NCBI GenBank assembly: GCA_905178155.1 | Contig: CAJINV010000008.1 | Span: 4,142,793-4,206,792 of the forward strand | Length of the DNA: 64,000 bases | Reading direction: 5' to 3' | Origin: Amoebophrya sp. A120 | Lineage: Eukaryota; Sar; Dinophyceae; Syndiniales; Amoebophryaceae | Part shown: one piece after another, positions 43,656 to 54,512 of the stretch | Layout of the letters: every line of letters starts with the position of its first letter | How positions within the stretch are numbered: position 1 is the stretch's first letter | Notes under the pieces: generated by a model | Told to the model about the DNA's origin: nothing | Databases searched by the model: none | What the model saw: the letters and a program-made list of their open reading frames with translations, nothing else | Program-made: the position numbers and the translations under genes

Positions 43656-46600
43656 ATGAGCATCATGACGCGGCCCGACGAAAGAGCTGCGAAGACCTCG
43701 ACATCTTCTGCTGCACTATTATCAAGAACTGGAGGGGCAGCTCCGGCCCAAGACAGGAGCTCTTCCTGCAACAAGGCGCGAGAATACGAGCAGAGCGGCG
43801 CCGCGATATTAAGTCCCCCCTATCCGTCCAAGTTTGTTTTCGAAGAGCTCCCCATTCCGAGCGGTCAAGGTCTAGTCGCCGCGTCGATCGATTCCATTTG
43901 TTCCCCTTCATCGAGCAGAATCAGCAATAAAGCGGACCAAGATGCACGACTTGCAGCACATGCCGCGACATGTGCCAAGCGGAATTGGCAAGTGGTTTTG
44001 TTCGACGAGCCCAAACACTGCTACTCCTTTCTGTTCCGAAACTACCTGAATGCGGATAGATCGGAGTTTTACTATGCTGAAATTTTGAATCACGCGCCAT
44101 GGGAGGATATCATGAGTATAACAGTTTCTAGTTTCACTGCTAGTACACAAGAACTCGACTATGCTAATTTTTCTTTTTGTAGAGGCAAATTTTGTCATCG
44201 CGCACCAGGTCCATTTGTTTCATGGTGCGTGTGGGGTGCGGTTTTCAACAAAGGACCATTGGCGCTGCCCCCGTGGCAGGAGGAGAGCGGAACTTCAATA
44301 GTGCAACATGATTATCATTACTATACGAATTATGATTATCCCAGGTGGCCGGGACCAGAAAAAGCTTTCCCGCAAGACCGCCTGGTGGGTAACGGACCCG
44401 AATTGCACCTGCGCGTACACCTACGGGACGGCGACGCGGGTGGAGTCAAAGAAGGAGGACAAAAAGCAAAAATTTGCCGGTCTGATGCGACAGCTGTGGC
44501 GGGAGCTGAAGTTTGACCAGATGACGGTCGTGCCGAATTCGGTGAATCTGAACCTGTACGAGGACGGGTCGCAGGGCGTGGGCTGGCACGCCGACAACGA
44601 GAGTCTGTTTGACGGCACGAACCAAGACGCCCGGATTCTCTCGCTCTCCCTGGGAGGCAGTCGGGAGTTTTGGCTGGCGGATTTGGAGGGCGTTGAGGAC
44701 GAAGATTACTTCTCGAAAGTGGACCGGAATTCCATCGTGGAGACAACACTGCATCAGGGCGACCTGATCACGATGGAGGGCATGATGCAGAAGTACACCC
44801 AACACTACGTGCCCTACGCGCACCACAGGAGGCGGGAAACCAAGCCGCGGATTAACCTGACCTTCCGTGACCTCGTTGTCCACAAGAAAAGCTGTGCGCT
44901 CAGCAAAGTATCAGCTGGTAGCACAGGAGCTATTCCTACGAAGGACGTCGCAAGCCGAAAGGCGGACATTTTTGGCGAGAAGGTGCTAGAAGTCGGGGCA
45001 ATGAATAGTAGACCCTCAAGAACATCATTTTTGGGACCGTATCGCTACCAGTGGTACGAGGAGCCACGGTATCACGATGTTGTTGAAAAGAAGAACGCCA
45101 CAAAAATTATCACGACCCGTTGGACAGCCTGCACTCTTTGCAGCGACAATCCACATTTGAAGGGCAGAAGGTGTCTTCCCGTGGTGTCGACCAGGCAGCG
45201 ACGGGATAATTATGGCAGCGCCTCTTCGTCCCATTCGTCCCGCAGCGGTGCCGTCGGCCAACGAGCAGGGACGACGGTGGACTACCTCTGCCGCAACTGC
45301 TGTGAGCAAAGATTTCCGAAAAGTGGGATAGCCTCAAGAGGTTGTCACGGTGATAATGAATCAGCGACCACTTCTCGTTCTTTTACATCGGCCACGAATA
45401 GACCACAAGTTGCGGGCGGTCTTTCGCAAAGCGACAATACGAAGACCCCCAATAACCATGCTCCGGACGAAGAGAGTTCTACAGACAACCCAAGCCGCAC
45501 CGCCGCGTCGATGCTTTCTCTCGGTGAATTTCTCAACTTACAGGCCGGGGGAAGTAGCAGCAGCTCTTCATGCTCTCGTAGCAGTTCTACGTCCAGTCCG
45601 CGCCCCTTCTGCCTTACGACGTCATCGTCCAAGAGAGAAGTGGTTCACACCTACGACCCGAATAGCAGGTCGCCGCCACGAAGGCTGAAGCCAGCGCATT
45701 TGAGGCGAAGGGATAAAAAGCGGGACAATTTTTGTGCTGGCGGTGACGCTGCACAATCTACGTCAGCGGGCGGGAACAGAGAGAAGGAGGACAAGAACAA
45801 CTCGTGGAAGGACGATTGGTAAGCACTAGTTTTCTCATCTACCACTGTACGTTCAGTATTGTTCATTGTGCCGTCCTGATTTGATGATTCTCTTACTCGG
45901 GCTCGGGCTTGCCTCAGAATTTTGCTGTCTTGCAATCGAGCACGCACACCACAGTACGGCAGGACTAGCCTAATGAACTTCAGGAGAATTGTGTGCTTGA
46001 ACACATATGAACCGACTTCCTATCTTGTACTTGTTGAAGATCACGCACGGTATACCACAACGATGTCAACGTCACGTCCTATAACAGGTCGTCCCAGAAG
46101 TGGCAATATGATCGCGGTACAACCGGTAGCACCAAAAACGACGGCAAGCGGTGGTACAAGGATCGACAGACTGGGGAGTGGAAGCAGTATGTTGACAGCA
46201 GCTACTCTGAGGTGGATCAAGATCAACCTTGGAGCGAGGACAAGAAGTCGCTTTTGAGGGAAACCAGCGACAAGACAAGGACCGTCGTCGAGCAGATGAA
46301 GCGACTGCCTACAGAAGTGGTCGACGGAAAGAGCAAGACCGGAGGAGCGTTATCCCCTGATGCTGCACGACTAGGAGCTCAGCTTCCGGTTGTTTCGAGT
46401 GAGAGAGAACACCGGGGGTCATCTCCACCTCCTCCTGCAGATGACAATAAAAGCAAGATCCTCCCGGCCCAGAAAATGAATGCGAATCCGTCTCCGACTT
46501 ACAACACAACCCTGCTGGACGAAGTGGATGACCTCCTGGTCGCTAGGGCCGCAGCGAAAGCTGCACGCCTCGTCGAAGAGGCCCACCGGGTCGACGTTAC

Positions 46601-48797
46601 AGCTGTTGGTAAAGACGGCACAGACGATGCTGAGCACGGGACGACGGAGGTTCTTGTTGTACAAAATAAAGGAACGGCGCCAATAGAAGCAGAGGAGAAG
46701 AGAACTACATGCCAAACAAGGCAATATCCTCAAACAGCAGGTCGGGCGGCCCAAGCGGGCGATGACTGCAGCAGCGACAGGAGACCTGTCGACCACAGCA
46801 ATAAACCGGACGACGAAAGTGCTGTGTTGCCGTCCGAGCACGACAAGAACTACACGAAAGCGCGACGAGCAGGACCAGATGACGACGAGGCAGGAGACAA
46901 CGGCCGCAAGGGCGGTTGGTGGAGCACGAAGAAGTATGAGGACGACGAAAAATATCACGCGGACGCATCCTCTCGGACGTGCAAAGCAACCTCAAAGACG
47001 AGCAACGACATCAGAACGTCGAAAACCCACGACAACTGCGACGCGGATCATACAACCTGTGTGGAGAAGGATGTTGTTGATGGAGGTGTTGATGGAGACT
47101 TCGACACGCAGAAAACAGATGAAAAGCAGAAGAAAACTTCTTCAAAGACTTCTTGGTGGCAGTGGAGTGGGTACAACAACGATGATGCCAAAAACAAAGC
47201 CTCCCCCAACAAGTGGACGTCTTCTACAACTTCGTGGAAAAACTACAGGAACGAAGAAAGTTTTTACGGCTCCGATAAGCGTGATGACACTGACAGGTCG
47301 CGCCATAACTACAAAGACCATCACGAAGACGAAAGAGCGTGCTATAGCTACGAAGCAGCGAACGTGGGCGAAGAAAGACAAAGAACCACCACATCGGGGA
47401 AAAAAGAAGAATCAGAGCGGCAAGCAGACCATAAAAGCAAATCGTGGTCTTCATCTGCAGTGTGGAGAGATCATGACAAAGCCCGGGACGAAGATGATCC
47501 AACTAAGAAATCCTGGTGGCGTGTTGATTCCAAATCCAAGTATTGGTGGTGGAGCGCGAGCGACGACGGCTTCGACGAGGGTGGCAAGCAGTACGAAGAA
47601 TGGCAACACAAAAAAGACCAGTACGACAAAAAGTGGAAGCATGACCAGGGCTACGAGTGCGATTCAGACTCTTGGGCGGGAACAGACCAAGGTCAGGGGG
47701 GAGACGGAATGTTGGAAGAGCACCGGTCCCGACACGATAATTCGTCATCGAAAAATACTTCGCGGAACAAGTCCGCGCAAACTAAGAGCTACCATAATGA
47801 TCATGCATCGGCGAGTCAGAAGGATGGAGAAAAAGACAACTGGAAAAACTATAGCTGCAACTCGTCTGCGGACGACCTCCGCCAGTCGTGGCACAAGAAG
47901 TGGAAAGGTAACAACTACAGCGGCACCTGGAGTAGCGAGCGATCGACCCACGAAGAAGCAACCACAAGCGCTTACTCGAAAAAAGACGAGACAAATAGCA
48001 GCGCTGGTCGTGAGTATGAAAGCAAAAACACCTACAAGAGCTACAAGCAAGACGAAGAAGGTCACTTCTGGAATAAAAACTGGAAGAATTATAGGAAGGA
48101 TGGCGAGGGGGGCAAGAGCTGGCACCACGAGAAGCAAACAAGTAGAACGGATCACGAACACGATTACAAGGGCCGGAGTGCGGAGCAAGGAAACCAGCGC
48201 GCTAGCAAGGAGCCACACAGGCCGGCCGAACAAGGAGGTGGAGCCGTCGAAAGCGAGGTAGTAAAGCGAAATGACAAGCCGGAGCAAGTGCAAAAAGTGC
48301 ACCGGCACCAGGTCGGCACTTTTCTGATCGAGGAACCTGCTACGCCGGAGAAGGAGGGAAGCGGAAGGAGCGCTGGATCGCTTTATTCCCAAGAACCGAA
48401 GTTTTCCCTGGCGATGGTGGGGACTGCGGATGCAAGTTCTTGTGCTTCGGACAAGATGAATCTGCTCACGACGGCCCCGTCCACCAAAACAACTAGTTCA
48501 TCTTCAAACGCGGCTGTTGTGAAACCACCAAACCCTGTTGTACAGCTGGGCGGCACCCTCGTTCTGGAAGTAGACGATGACGATGTTGACTCTACTCGAC
48601 ACGAACACTTTTCTGGCGCGGACGCCGATGACGACCGAACGCCCTTGCGGAATCAGAACAGGAAAAACAAGATCAAGGCTTCAGCACCCGTTGTCGACTG
48701 GACCGCGGCCTGGCAGAAAACCACGGGAGGTTGTGGTGGAAAAGCCCTTGCAAAAACCGCGGGAAGCAGGAGCAAGGCAGATCATGTGCAAGGATAA
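43656..48797 (+). CDS. AlkB-type 2-oxoglutarate/Fe(II) dioxygenase with giant low-complexity tail
   Basis: Exons 43656-44115, 44345-45818 and 46088-48797 total 4644 nt, giving 1547 residues; both introns are GT-AG. The AlkB domain spans roughly residues 100-335. AWWVTDP and YTYG precede the iron ligands His235 and Asp237 (GWHADNES) and His307 (TQHYVPYAH). 2-oxoglutarate-binding Arg322 and Arg328 lie in RINLTFR, as in ALKBH2/3-like enzymes that remove alkyl groups from nucleic acids. A Cys cluster follows (TACTLCSDN, YLCRNCCEQR), possibly a zinc site. The remaining roughly 1000 residues are disordered and rich in Trp, Lys, Tyr, Asp and Ser with recurring WK-x-Y and SWW words; such length is unusual for AlkB proteins. 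Nucleic acid repair or RNA demethylation is likely; the substrate is unknown. Confidence 0.9.
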
Positions 48798-49420
48798 GGA
48801 GACCAGTTGCGTTCCTCGCATTTTTCGAAGAACAAGAATCGGGGCTACTGGTGGTCGATGAAGAATTGAGCACCAGCAGGACAGTGTGTTGTTCCAAGCC
48901 TCGTAGTATATGATTTCGATTCAAAGAACACTCCACGTGCAGCCGTCTCGAAGATAAAGTAACTTCACACTCATTTCACAACGAGCATGGCGAAAAACCT
49001 ATTCTGGATTATTGAACAGATCGGACAATAACAAGCCCCATGCTGCATGGTTGCTGCGCAATTCGTGACTCGCGATCCTAATCTTCTGCTCTGATCGGTG
49101 TTCATTTGGCTGACAAAAAACGCACTTTTATAACGTGCCTTTCTCTATTTGAAGACATTGACGTCGTTTTTTCCCTTTAATATTGACTGTATTCCGGTCG
49201 ACGTCGTGCATTGGAAGTATCTGGAGAGATTTCTTTTCGTGTCCGATACCCGAAATGATTAAACATCATCAAAGTAAGAACAGGAAGGAACTATAACTAA
49301 TGACCGTGTGGCATTGACTTCTATTCCGTATAAATACCGTTTGACCAAACCTTCTACCACGGTCCTCGCGCACGGTCTTCTGTCACTAATACGCGACAAG
49401 AGAAATTTATCCACGCAACT
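48798..49420. other. Intergenic, no gene seen
   Basis: AT-rich, no supported frame. The ABC transporter ATG at 49421 follows. Confidence 0.5.
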
Positions 49421-52400
49421 ATGCCCAGCGGCGCAGTAAATACGAGACATGGTGGGAGCAAGTCCTCAAACAGCTCCGCCAGAAACCTTGGTGGGCTGTA
49501 TTTGCTTTGCTTATCTTCCGGGCTAGAGGACGAGGATGATCCTGTTCCTGCTGTTTTGACGTTCTTTCCGGATAATCAGCATGACCGCGGCTCTTATTAT
49601 CCTCCAGAAGCGCCCTTGTTGCACGGAGTCCGACACGGAGATGATGTTGGGAACACAACGCACCCGTCGGATCATGGGCGGAGCACAGAGGAAGCGCAGT
49701 CAGTGGAACTACACCGAGTGCCTTCTGACAAGAGCCCGCCTACCCCGAGCACGAGCTACTCATCGTCCAAGCAAACCCCGCAAACGCCTGGGTCCTCTGG
49801 AGATGGCTCATCAAGGGCAGCACACGCGCAACCGCACGCGGAGCATCAAGTGGATGAAAGAACTAGGAAGGGAGTGCTGGCGAAGACCCCACTAGTGCAC
49901 CACCGGCTTATTTATTTCCCATGGTCGACGTCCTTCTCCCGCCACTGCCCCACCGCCCTCCTGACCGTGGGATTTTGCAGTCTGCTGTGCACTTCGTACG
50001 TGAACTTCAAAACTAGTGGGGCGTTCCGGCAAGTGGTCGACAACACGAAGACGCTGGAGCTGCGAAAATTCACCAAGCAGTGGGGCAGCTTCTTCCTCCT
50101 CGGGTCGGTGTCGTCCTTTCTTCGGACCTTCTGCCTGTCGGAGGCGAAGCTGCTGTTTGAGAGAAAACTAAGAGTCCGCGTATTCTCCGAAGTGCTGAGA
50201 AACGGACCCCGCTTGCTGGACTTGAAAGTCGTGAATGAAGCATGTACAGAGGACGTTACAGCAGCCGGAGCCGGAGCAACCGCTGCTTCCACGCATAAAA
50301 TTCCCCCAGACGAAGTTGTAGATCTTTCCGCTCGCGACCGCGAGGAAAATGCGCACGAAGATGAACGGGATGAAGAACCGCTGCAGGTGGCTGCGAATAA
50401 AGGAGCGCCCGTGGGACCGCGACGAGGAAGCGAACAGCGAGGCGGGTCCTCATCTTCCCAAAGAACTGCAGGAATCTCTAGCTCCTCGTCGATAATGGCG
50501 CAGTTGAGCCTGTTGCACGAGGACGTAGACACCATCGCGGACTTTTTCACCGCAAAAGCAGCCAACGCAGTGCGGTACACGAGTTCGCTCGTGGGAGGCA
50601 CATGTGTCGCGTTTTACAACTGCTTCACACTCGCGGCGTGGGGGTACTCACAGAGGATGATCACTTGAGGATGATTCACTTAAGTGATGTTAGTCTTAGT
50701 GTTAGTTCATTTCTTTTTCAGCTCTTGCAGTAATTGCTTATCAAAGCCTATTAATTTTTCGGTAAACGTAAATGGAGCACGACACCCACCACGTGGTCGT
50801 GGCGGCGCGCGTGGTCCACCTGCATCATTTCTGATAACTACAGCTTCCCGCTGTTTTTCGGCATTGGCTATGCCGTTGCCAAGCGAAATTCTGCAAAAAC
50901 CACGACGAGCGGCAGTGAAAGCAAGAGCTGCAGCAAAACCGGCGGTCCGTCCGGGCCGCCGCTCCCCGATCCGAAGCAGCACGCGCACGACCGGTTCCAG
51001 GCGCAAGCCGTTATTCGGAGCTTCGGGAAAACGACCCAGCAGACCTTGCAGTACGCAAATTTGCTCTACTCGCTGACACGGGTCGAATCCGCGAAACAGG
51101 TGAAGAAGGCGAAGCTGTTCGCCGTGATCGATTTGCTCTCGAAGTCCACTCTCATCTCGCTCGCCCTGTTTGGCTCCAAGTTGGTGGAGAAATATCAATT
51201 GCAAAAATGTCTGGGTCTGGAAGAATGCAAGATTTGTGATGCAGGTTTTCCATGACCCATGAGGTCTGGAATGCGAGACCCAGAATGACAGATTCTTTGA
51301 GGTCTCTATCATGCCTTTCCTGCGTGAGAAGCTCCCTCTCAACTTGGTCAAAAGCGGACTCCTTTTGGTACTCACGCAACACAGATTTTTGCATCATTCA
51401 GATTTAGCATGACAAGTTCTAATCTTCCAGACCCAGACACTTTTACATTTGATAAGAAAGAGAAGATCTCCAGCGGACAGCTGGCGCAGTTTCTCGTGGC
51501 CAGCAGCATGGCGGCACTGGGGTTCTACGGCCTGTTGCAGTTCTTCGACACCGAATTCGCCGAAGCCGTGGTGGCCGGGAACCGGCTGGCTCTGGTGGTT
51601 TTGGGCACGTCGGAGAAGTATTCTGATGAAGCCGCCTCAACGGAGTCCGAGTTGTCGTCCTCGGGTGCTGTTAAGGAACCTCAAGCTACGTCAAAAAATT
51701 CCGTTCGCCCACCAAAGACACAGCGTGTCGAGACAATGAACTTGCCGCCACACATTCGCATAGTTCAGCCGCCTACTGCAGATGAAGATCAAGCTGTGCT
51801 GTCAAACGACCAGAAGTTGGTTCTAAAAGTCGAGAACCTGAATGTGCGTCTTCTGCGAGGTGGGTCAGCAATAGGACCAACGCCTGGCCCAGTAGACTCA
51901 AGTTCACCGAATCCCTCTGCGGGCACTCCAAACGACGTTGCCGAAGGCAGCCGCAGCCAGCAGAAATCCCAGCATCTCGGTGGTTCCAGTTCTTCTTACC
52001 TGTTCCCCCCCGCACAAGGTTTGAGTTTCGAGCTCAAGGAAGGGGACATTCTGGGTCTGTGTGGAAGATCCGGCTCGGGGAAAACAAGCGTGCTCAACCT
52101 CCTCCTCGGCGAGCTCAGTGCGGATGCTGGAACGGTGACGTTCTTCAACCCGTGTGGGCCGAATATCAGGTTCCATTTGATTGACTGCTCCTCGTACTAA
52201 AGCAGTATATTTGATAGAAAACGCAACCCTACAGTGGATGCACGAGGGCAGCTCCAGTGTGAAAAAAGGCAGTTGCGACATGCTCATCTGTAGTTGTTCC
52301 TGGAGGTTTATACGAAGCTGTTGAAAATTCTTTTTCGTAAAACGAAAATAAGTATATCCTCATGTTCGTCTCTATGCAGGAAAAAAATTTCCCCTGAAAT

Positions 52401-53743
52401 CATTAAAACTACAGGTACGTGCCCCAGCATACCACGCTGTTCGGCGAGACAGTCCTGGAGAGCATCACTTTTTCTCCGTCGAGGGATTCTTCGGCTGGAA
52501 CGTCCGCTTCGCCCGCACTCGTCGCGGCATTGGACCAGTCCTGCGCTACCTCGTTTGTGGATGTTGATGTCAACACTGCTAGCAGTGCAAAAGATAAAGA
52601 AGCGGATGATGTTGAAAATAATGTTGAACATAGCCCAAACAATAACAAGCCAACTTCGACTACAACAACCCGTCGTGTTGTAAGCACCAGTCGCACGCTA
52701 TCGTAAGGAAAAATCCCCCCTCCCCATATCAAAAGGAAGTCTCTGATGCTGGATGTGCGTACGCAAATCAGATCTGTCTTGCAGAAAGTGCTTGGCGGCA
52801 TTTTCTAAGCCTGTTTGAATGTGCAGAAGGCTAGCAATTAGGCATGACAAACAGGTTTGCAGTAGTCAAAAGCGCATGACAGACTGGCTGTGGAATGCGC
52901 CACATTGCTCCCATTACCCTATAGGCAAGACAGAGGGTATTTGTGACCACAAATCAGCACCACAAATTTCCTTTTCGATATGGGGAGGGGGGATTTTTCC
53001 TTTTGATACACGCTGCTGTCCGACCTCAAGGGCCTCAGCGGCGGTGAGCAGCAACGCCTGGCGGTGGCACGGGCGATTTACGATGTTGACGGAGAAGGGG
53101 AACAATTCGCAAATATCAATTTGAAAAAAGCCCCCAACCCATATCAAATGGGAAATCTGTGATGCAGGATTTGTGTACACAAATGCGCGCAGTCTTGCAA
53201 GACGGCATCGCAGCCAGATCCGCAGCCTACGGAGGGACATTTGGGTCTAGGTGCTTAGCATTACAACAAACGGCTGGCCTCTAGGCCCAACAGCATGCCA
53301 AATCGCCTCCATAATGGTGCGGAAGCCTCTGCGTTTGTCTTCTTGCAAGACAGACGTGATTTGTGGTCTCAAATCAGCAAGACATGCCTTTTTGATATGG
53401 GGAGGGGGGGCTTTTCCTCTCAATAGCAAACGAATCTGCGCCAAGGCCGCAAGATGAAAAGAAGAACCAAATAAAGACGCTCTACCTCTTCGATGAGATC
53501 ACGTCACACCTGGACTCAGCCACCGAAACGCGACTCGCGGAGCAGCTCTTCGGGGGCGACAAGAAGCATGATAAGTCCGCCGCGTCTTTAGGAACAACGA
53601 CAACTGCCGCAGCTACAATTTTGATATCGCACTCGCCCAACGTCTTGCGATTCTGCACCAAGTTTCTGGTCTTGGGAATCGGGTCTGGCCCGCAGCTCCT
53701 GCAGGATTTTGCGGAAGTGCAGAGGCTCATTGATTTGCGCTGA
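49421..53743 (+). CDS. ABC half-transporter, ABCB-like
   Basis: Six exons (49421-50637, 50844-51192, 51460-52169, 52415-52698, 53014-53113, 53431-53743) total 2973 nt, giving 990 residues. Introns 50638-50843 and 52170-52414 are GT-AG; three are introners. A disordered N-terminus of about 165 residues precedes a membrane domain with hydrophobic helices (ALLTVGFCSLLCTSYV, FPLFFGIGYAVA, LAQFLVASSMAALGF). One ATPase domain is complete: Walker A GRSGSGKTS from about 724, Q-loop YVPQHTTLF, signature LSGGEQQ from 861, Walker B TLYLFDE (Asp908, Glu909) and switch His954 in ISHSPN. Half-transporters of this type dimerise and export or import small molecules; substrate and membrane are unknown. Low-complexity inserts interrupt both domains, as in neighbouring genes. 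Confidence 0.93.
51193..51454. mobile_element. Introner, family A, subtype A1
   Basis: 262 bases, exact repeat AGAAA (51188-51192, 51455-51459). The interior closely matches 9724-9985. Removal gives KLVEKEKISSGQLAQF in phase 0. Confidence 0.95.
52699..53008. mobile_element. Introner, family B
   Basis: 310 bases, exact repeat CACGC (52694-52698, 53009-53013). Arms GGAAAAATCCCCCCTCCCC and GGGGAGGGGGGATTTTTCC are perfectly complementary. Confidence 0.95.
53114..53425. mobile_element. Introner, family B
   Basis: 312 bases, exact repeat GCAAA (53109-53113, 53426-53430). Arms AAAAAAGCCCCCAACCCATA and TATGGGGAGGGGGGGCTTTT. With the previous copy it isolates a 100-base exon holding the ABC signature motif. 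Confidence 0.93.
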
Positions 53744-54512
53744 TGAAGACACTGCAGCTTCAGGTGTGCTTATTTCCGAATCCTCTGTGCTGGTCAGCGG
53801 TCGTCTCGATTTCGTATGATCTACAGCGTAAGTAGTATTCAAAAGCCAGTACATCGACAGCATGCAAGACCTGCAAGGTGGAGAATAGAGTTCTTACAGC
53901 CTCCTGCATTCTTTTTGCATTTCATCTGGAGGCACGCCTCATCATTCCAGCACAGAGATACAGAACAAGTGAGTGGTTGTGATTAAGTACGTACTCCACC
54001 AGACGAACGTAAAGGCCGCACGTCTGACCCGAAGACGCCGCGATATAAAGGCATGGTGGGCCGCGGCGCCGGGGTAAGGGAGATGTGTTCAAGTTCAACG
54101 CTGAGGGATGCACTTCGCGGGTGTTGAGTGAACGGAGACGCAAACGAGAAAATGATGGCATTTTTTCCGCAACCACTTTGGAGAAAGAGCGAGGAGCAGC
54201 CCGCACGTGTTCCACAACTGTAGTACACGAGCGTAAGAAACGCAATGTGGGGCCAAGCTGCGCTAGCATAAAAGTTTTACCTCCTCGGGGTCGGGTCTTT
54301 CGCTTTCACAGGTAAATAGGTACATACTGACTCCCTCTCTTACCCACCCTCCCAGCAACCTATGTTCCTCCGTCTCGCTTAGCCGGCCGTAATACCAAGT
54401 ATGTGCAAGCCAGACAAGCTTGCAAGTCATTCCGTTCGTGAATTTGCCTCTTGATGCGCCACTTGGTGCTTTTAGACCGTGTAACTAAAGTCTACTGAAA
54501 CTCTCAAAAAAC
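53744..54512. other. Mostly intergenic, one doubtful exon
   Basis: A frame from ATG 54085 encodes 76 Arg/Lys/Ser-rich residues and meets a donor-like CACAG/GTAAAT at about 54311. With no downstream partner before the aminotransferase start, I cannot support it as a gene. Confidence 0.35.

Noticed and set aside
46419-48392. Long frames in other phases and on the minus strand over the AlkB tail
   Set aside because: The coding frame continues the AlkB protein through good GT-AG splices; the others are shadows of a repetitive charged region.
54085-54311. 76-codon frame ending at a donor-like GTAAAT
   Set aside because: No acceptor or continuation before the aminotransferase start; recorded only as a doubtful exon.
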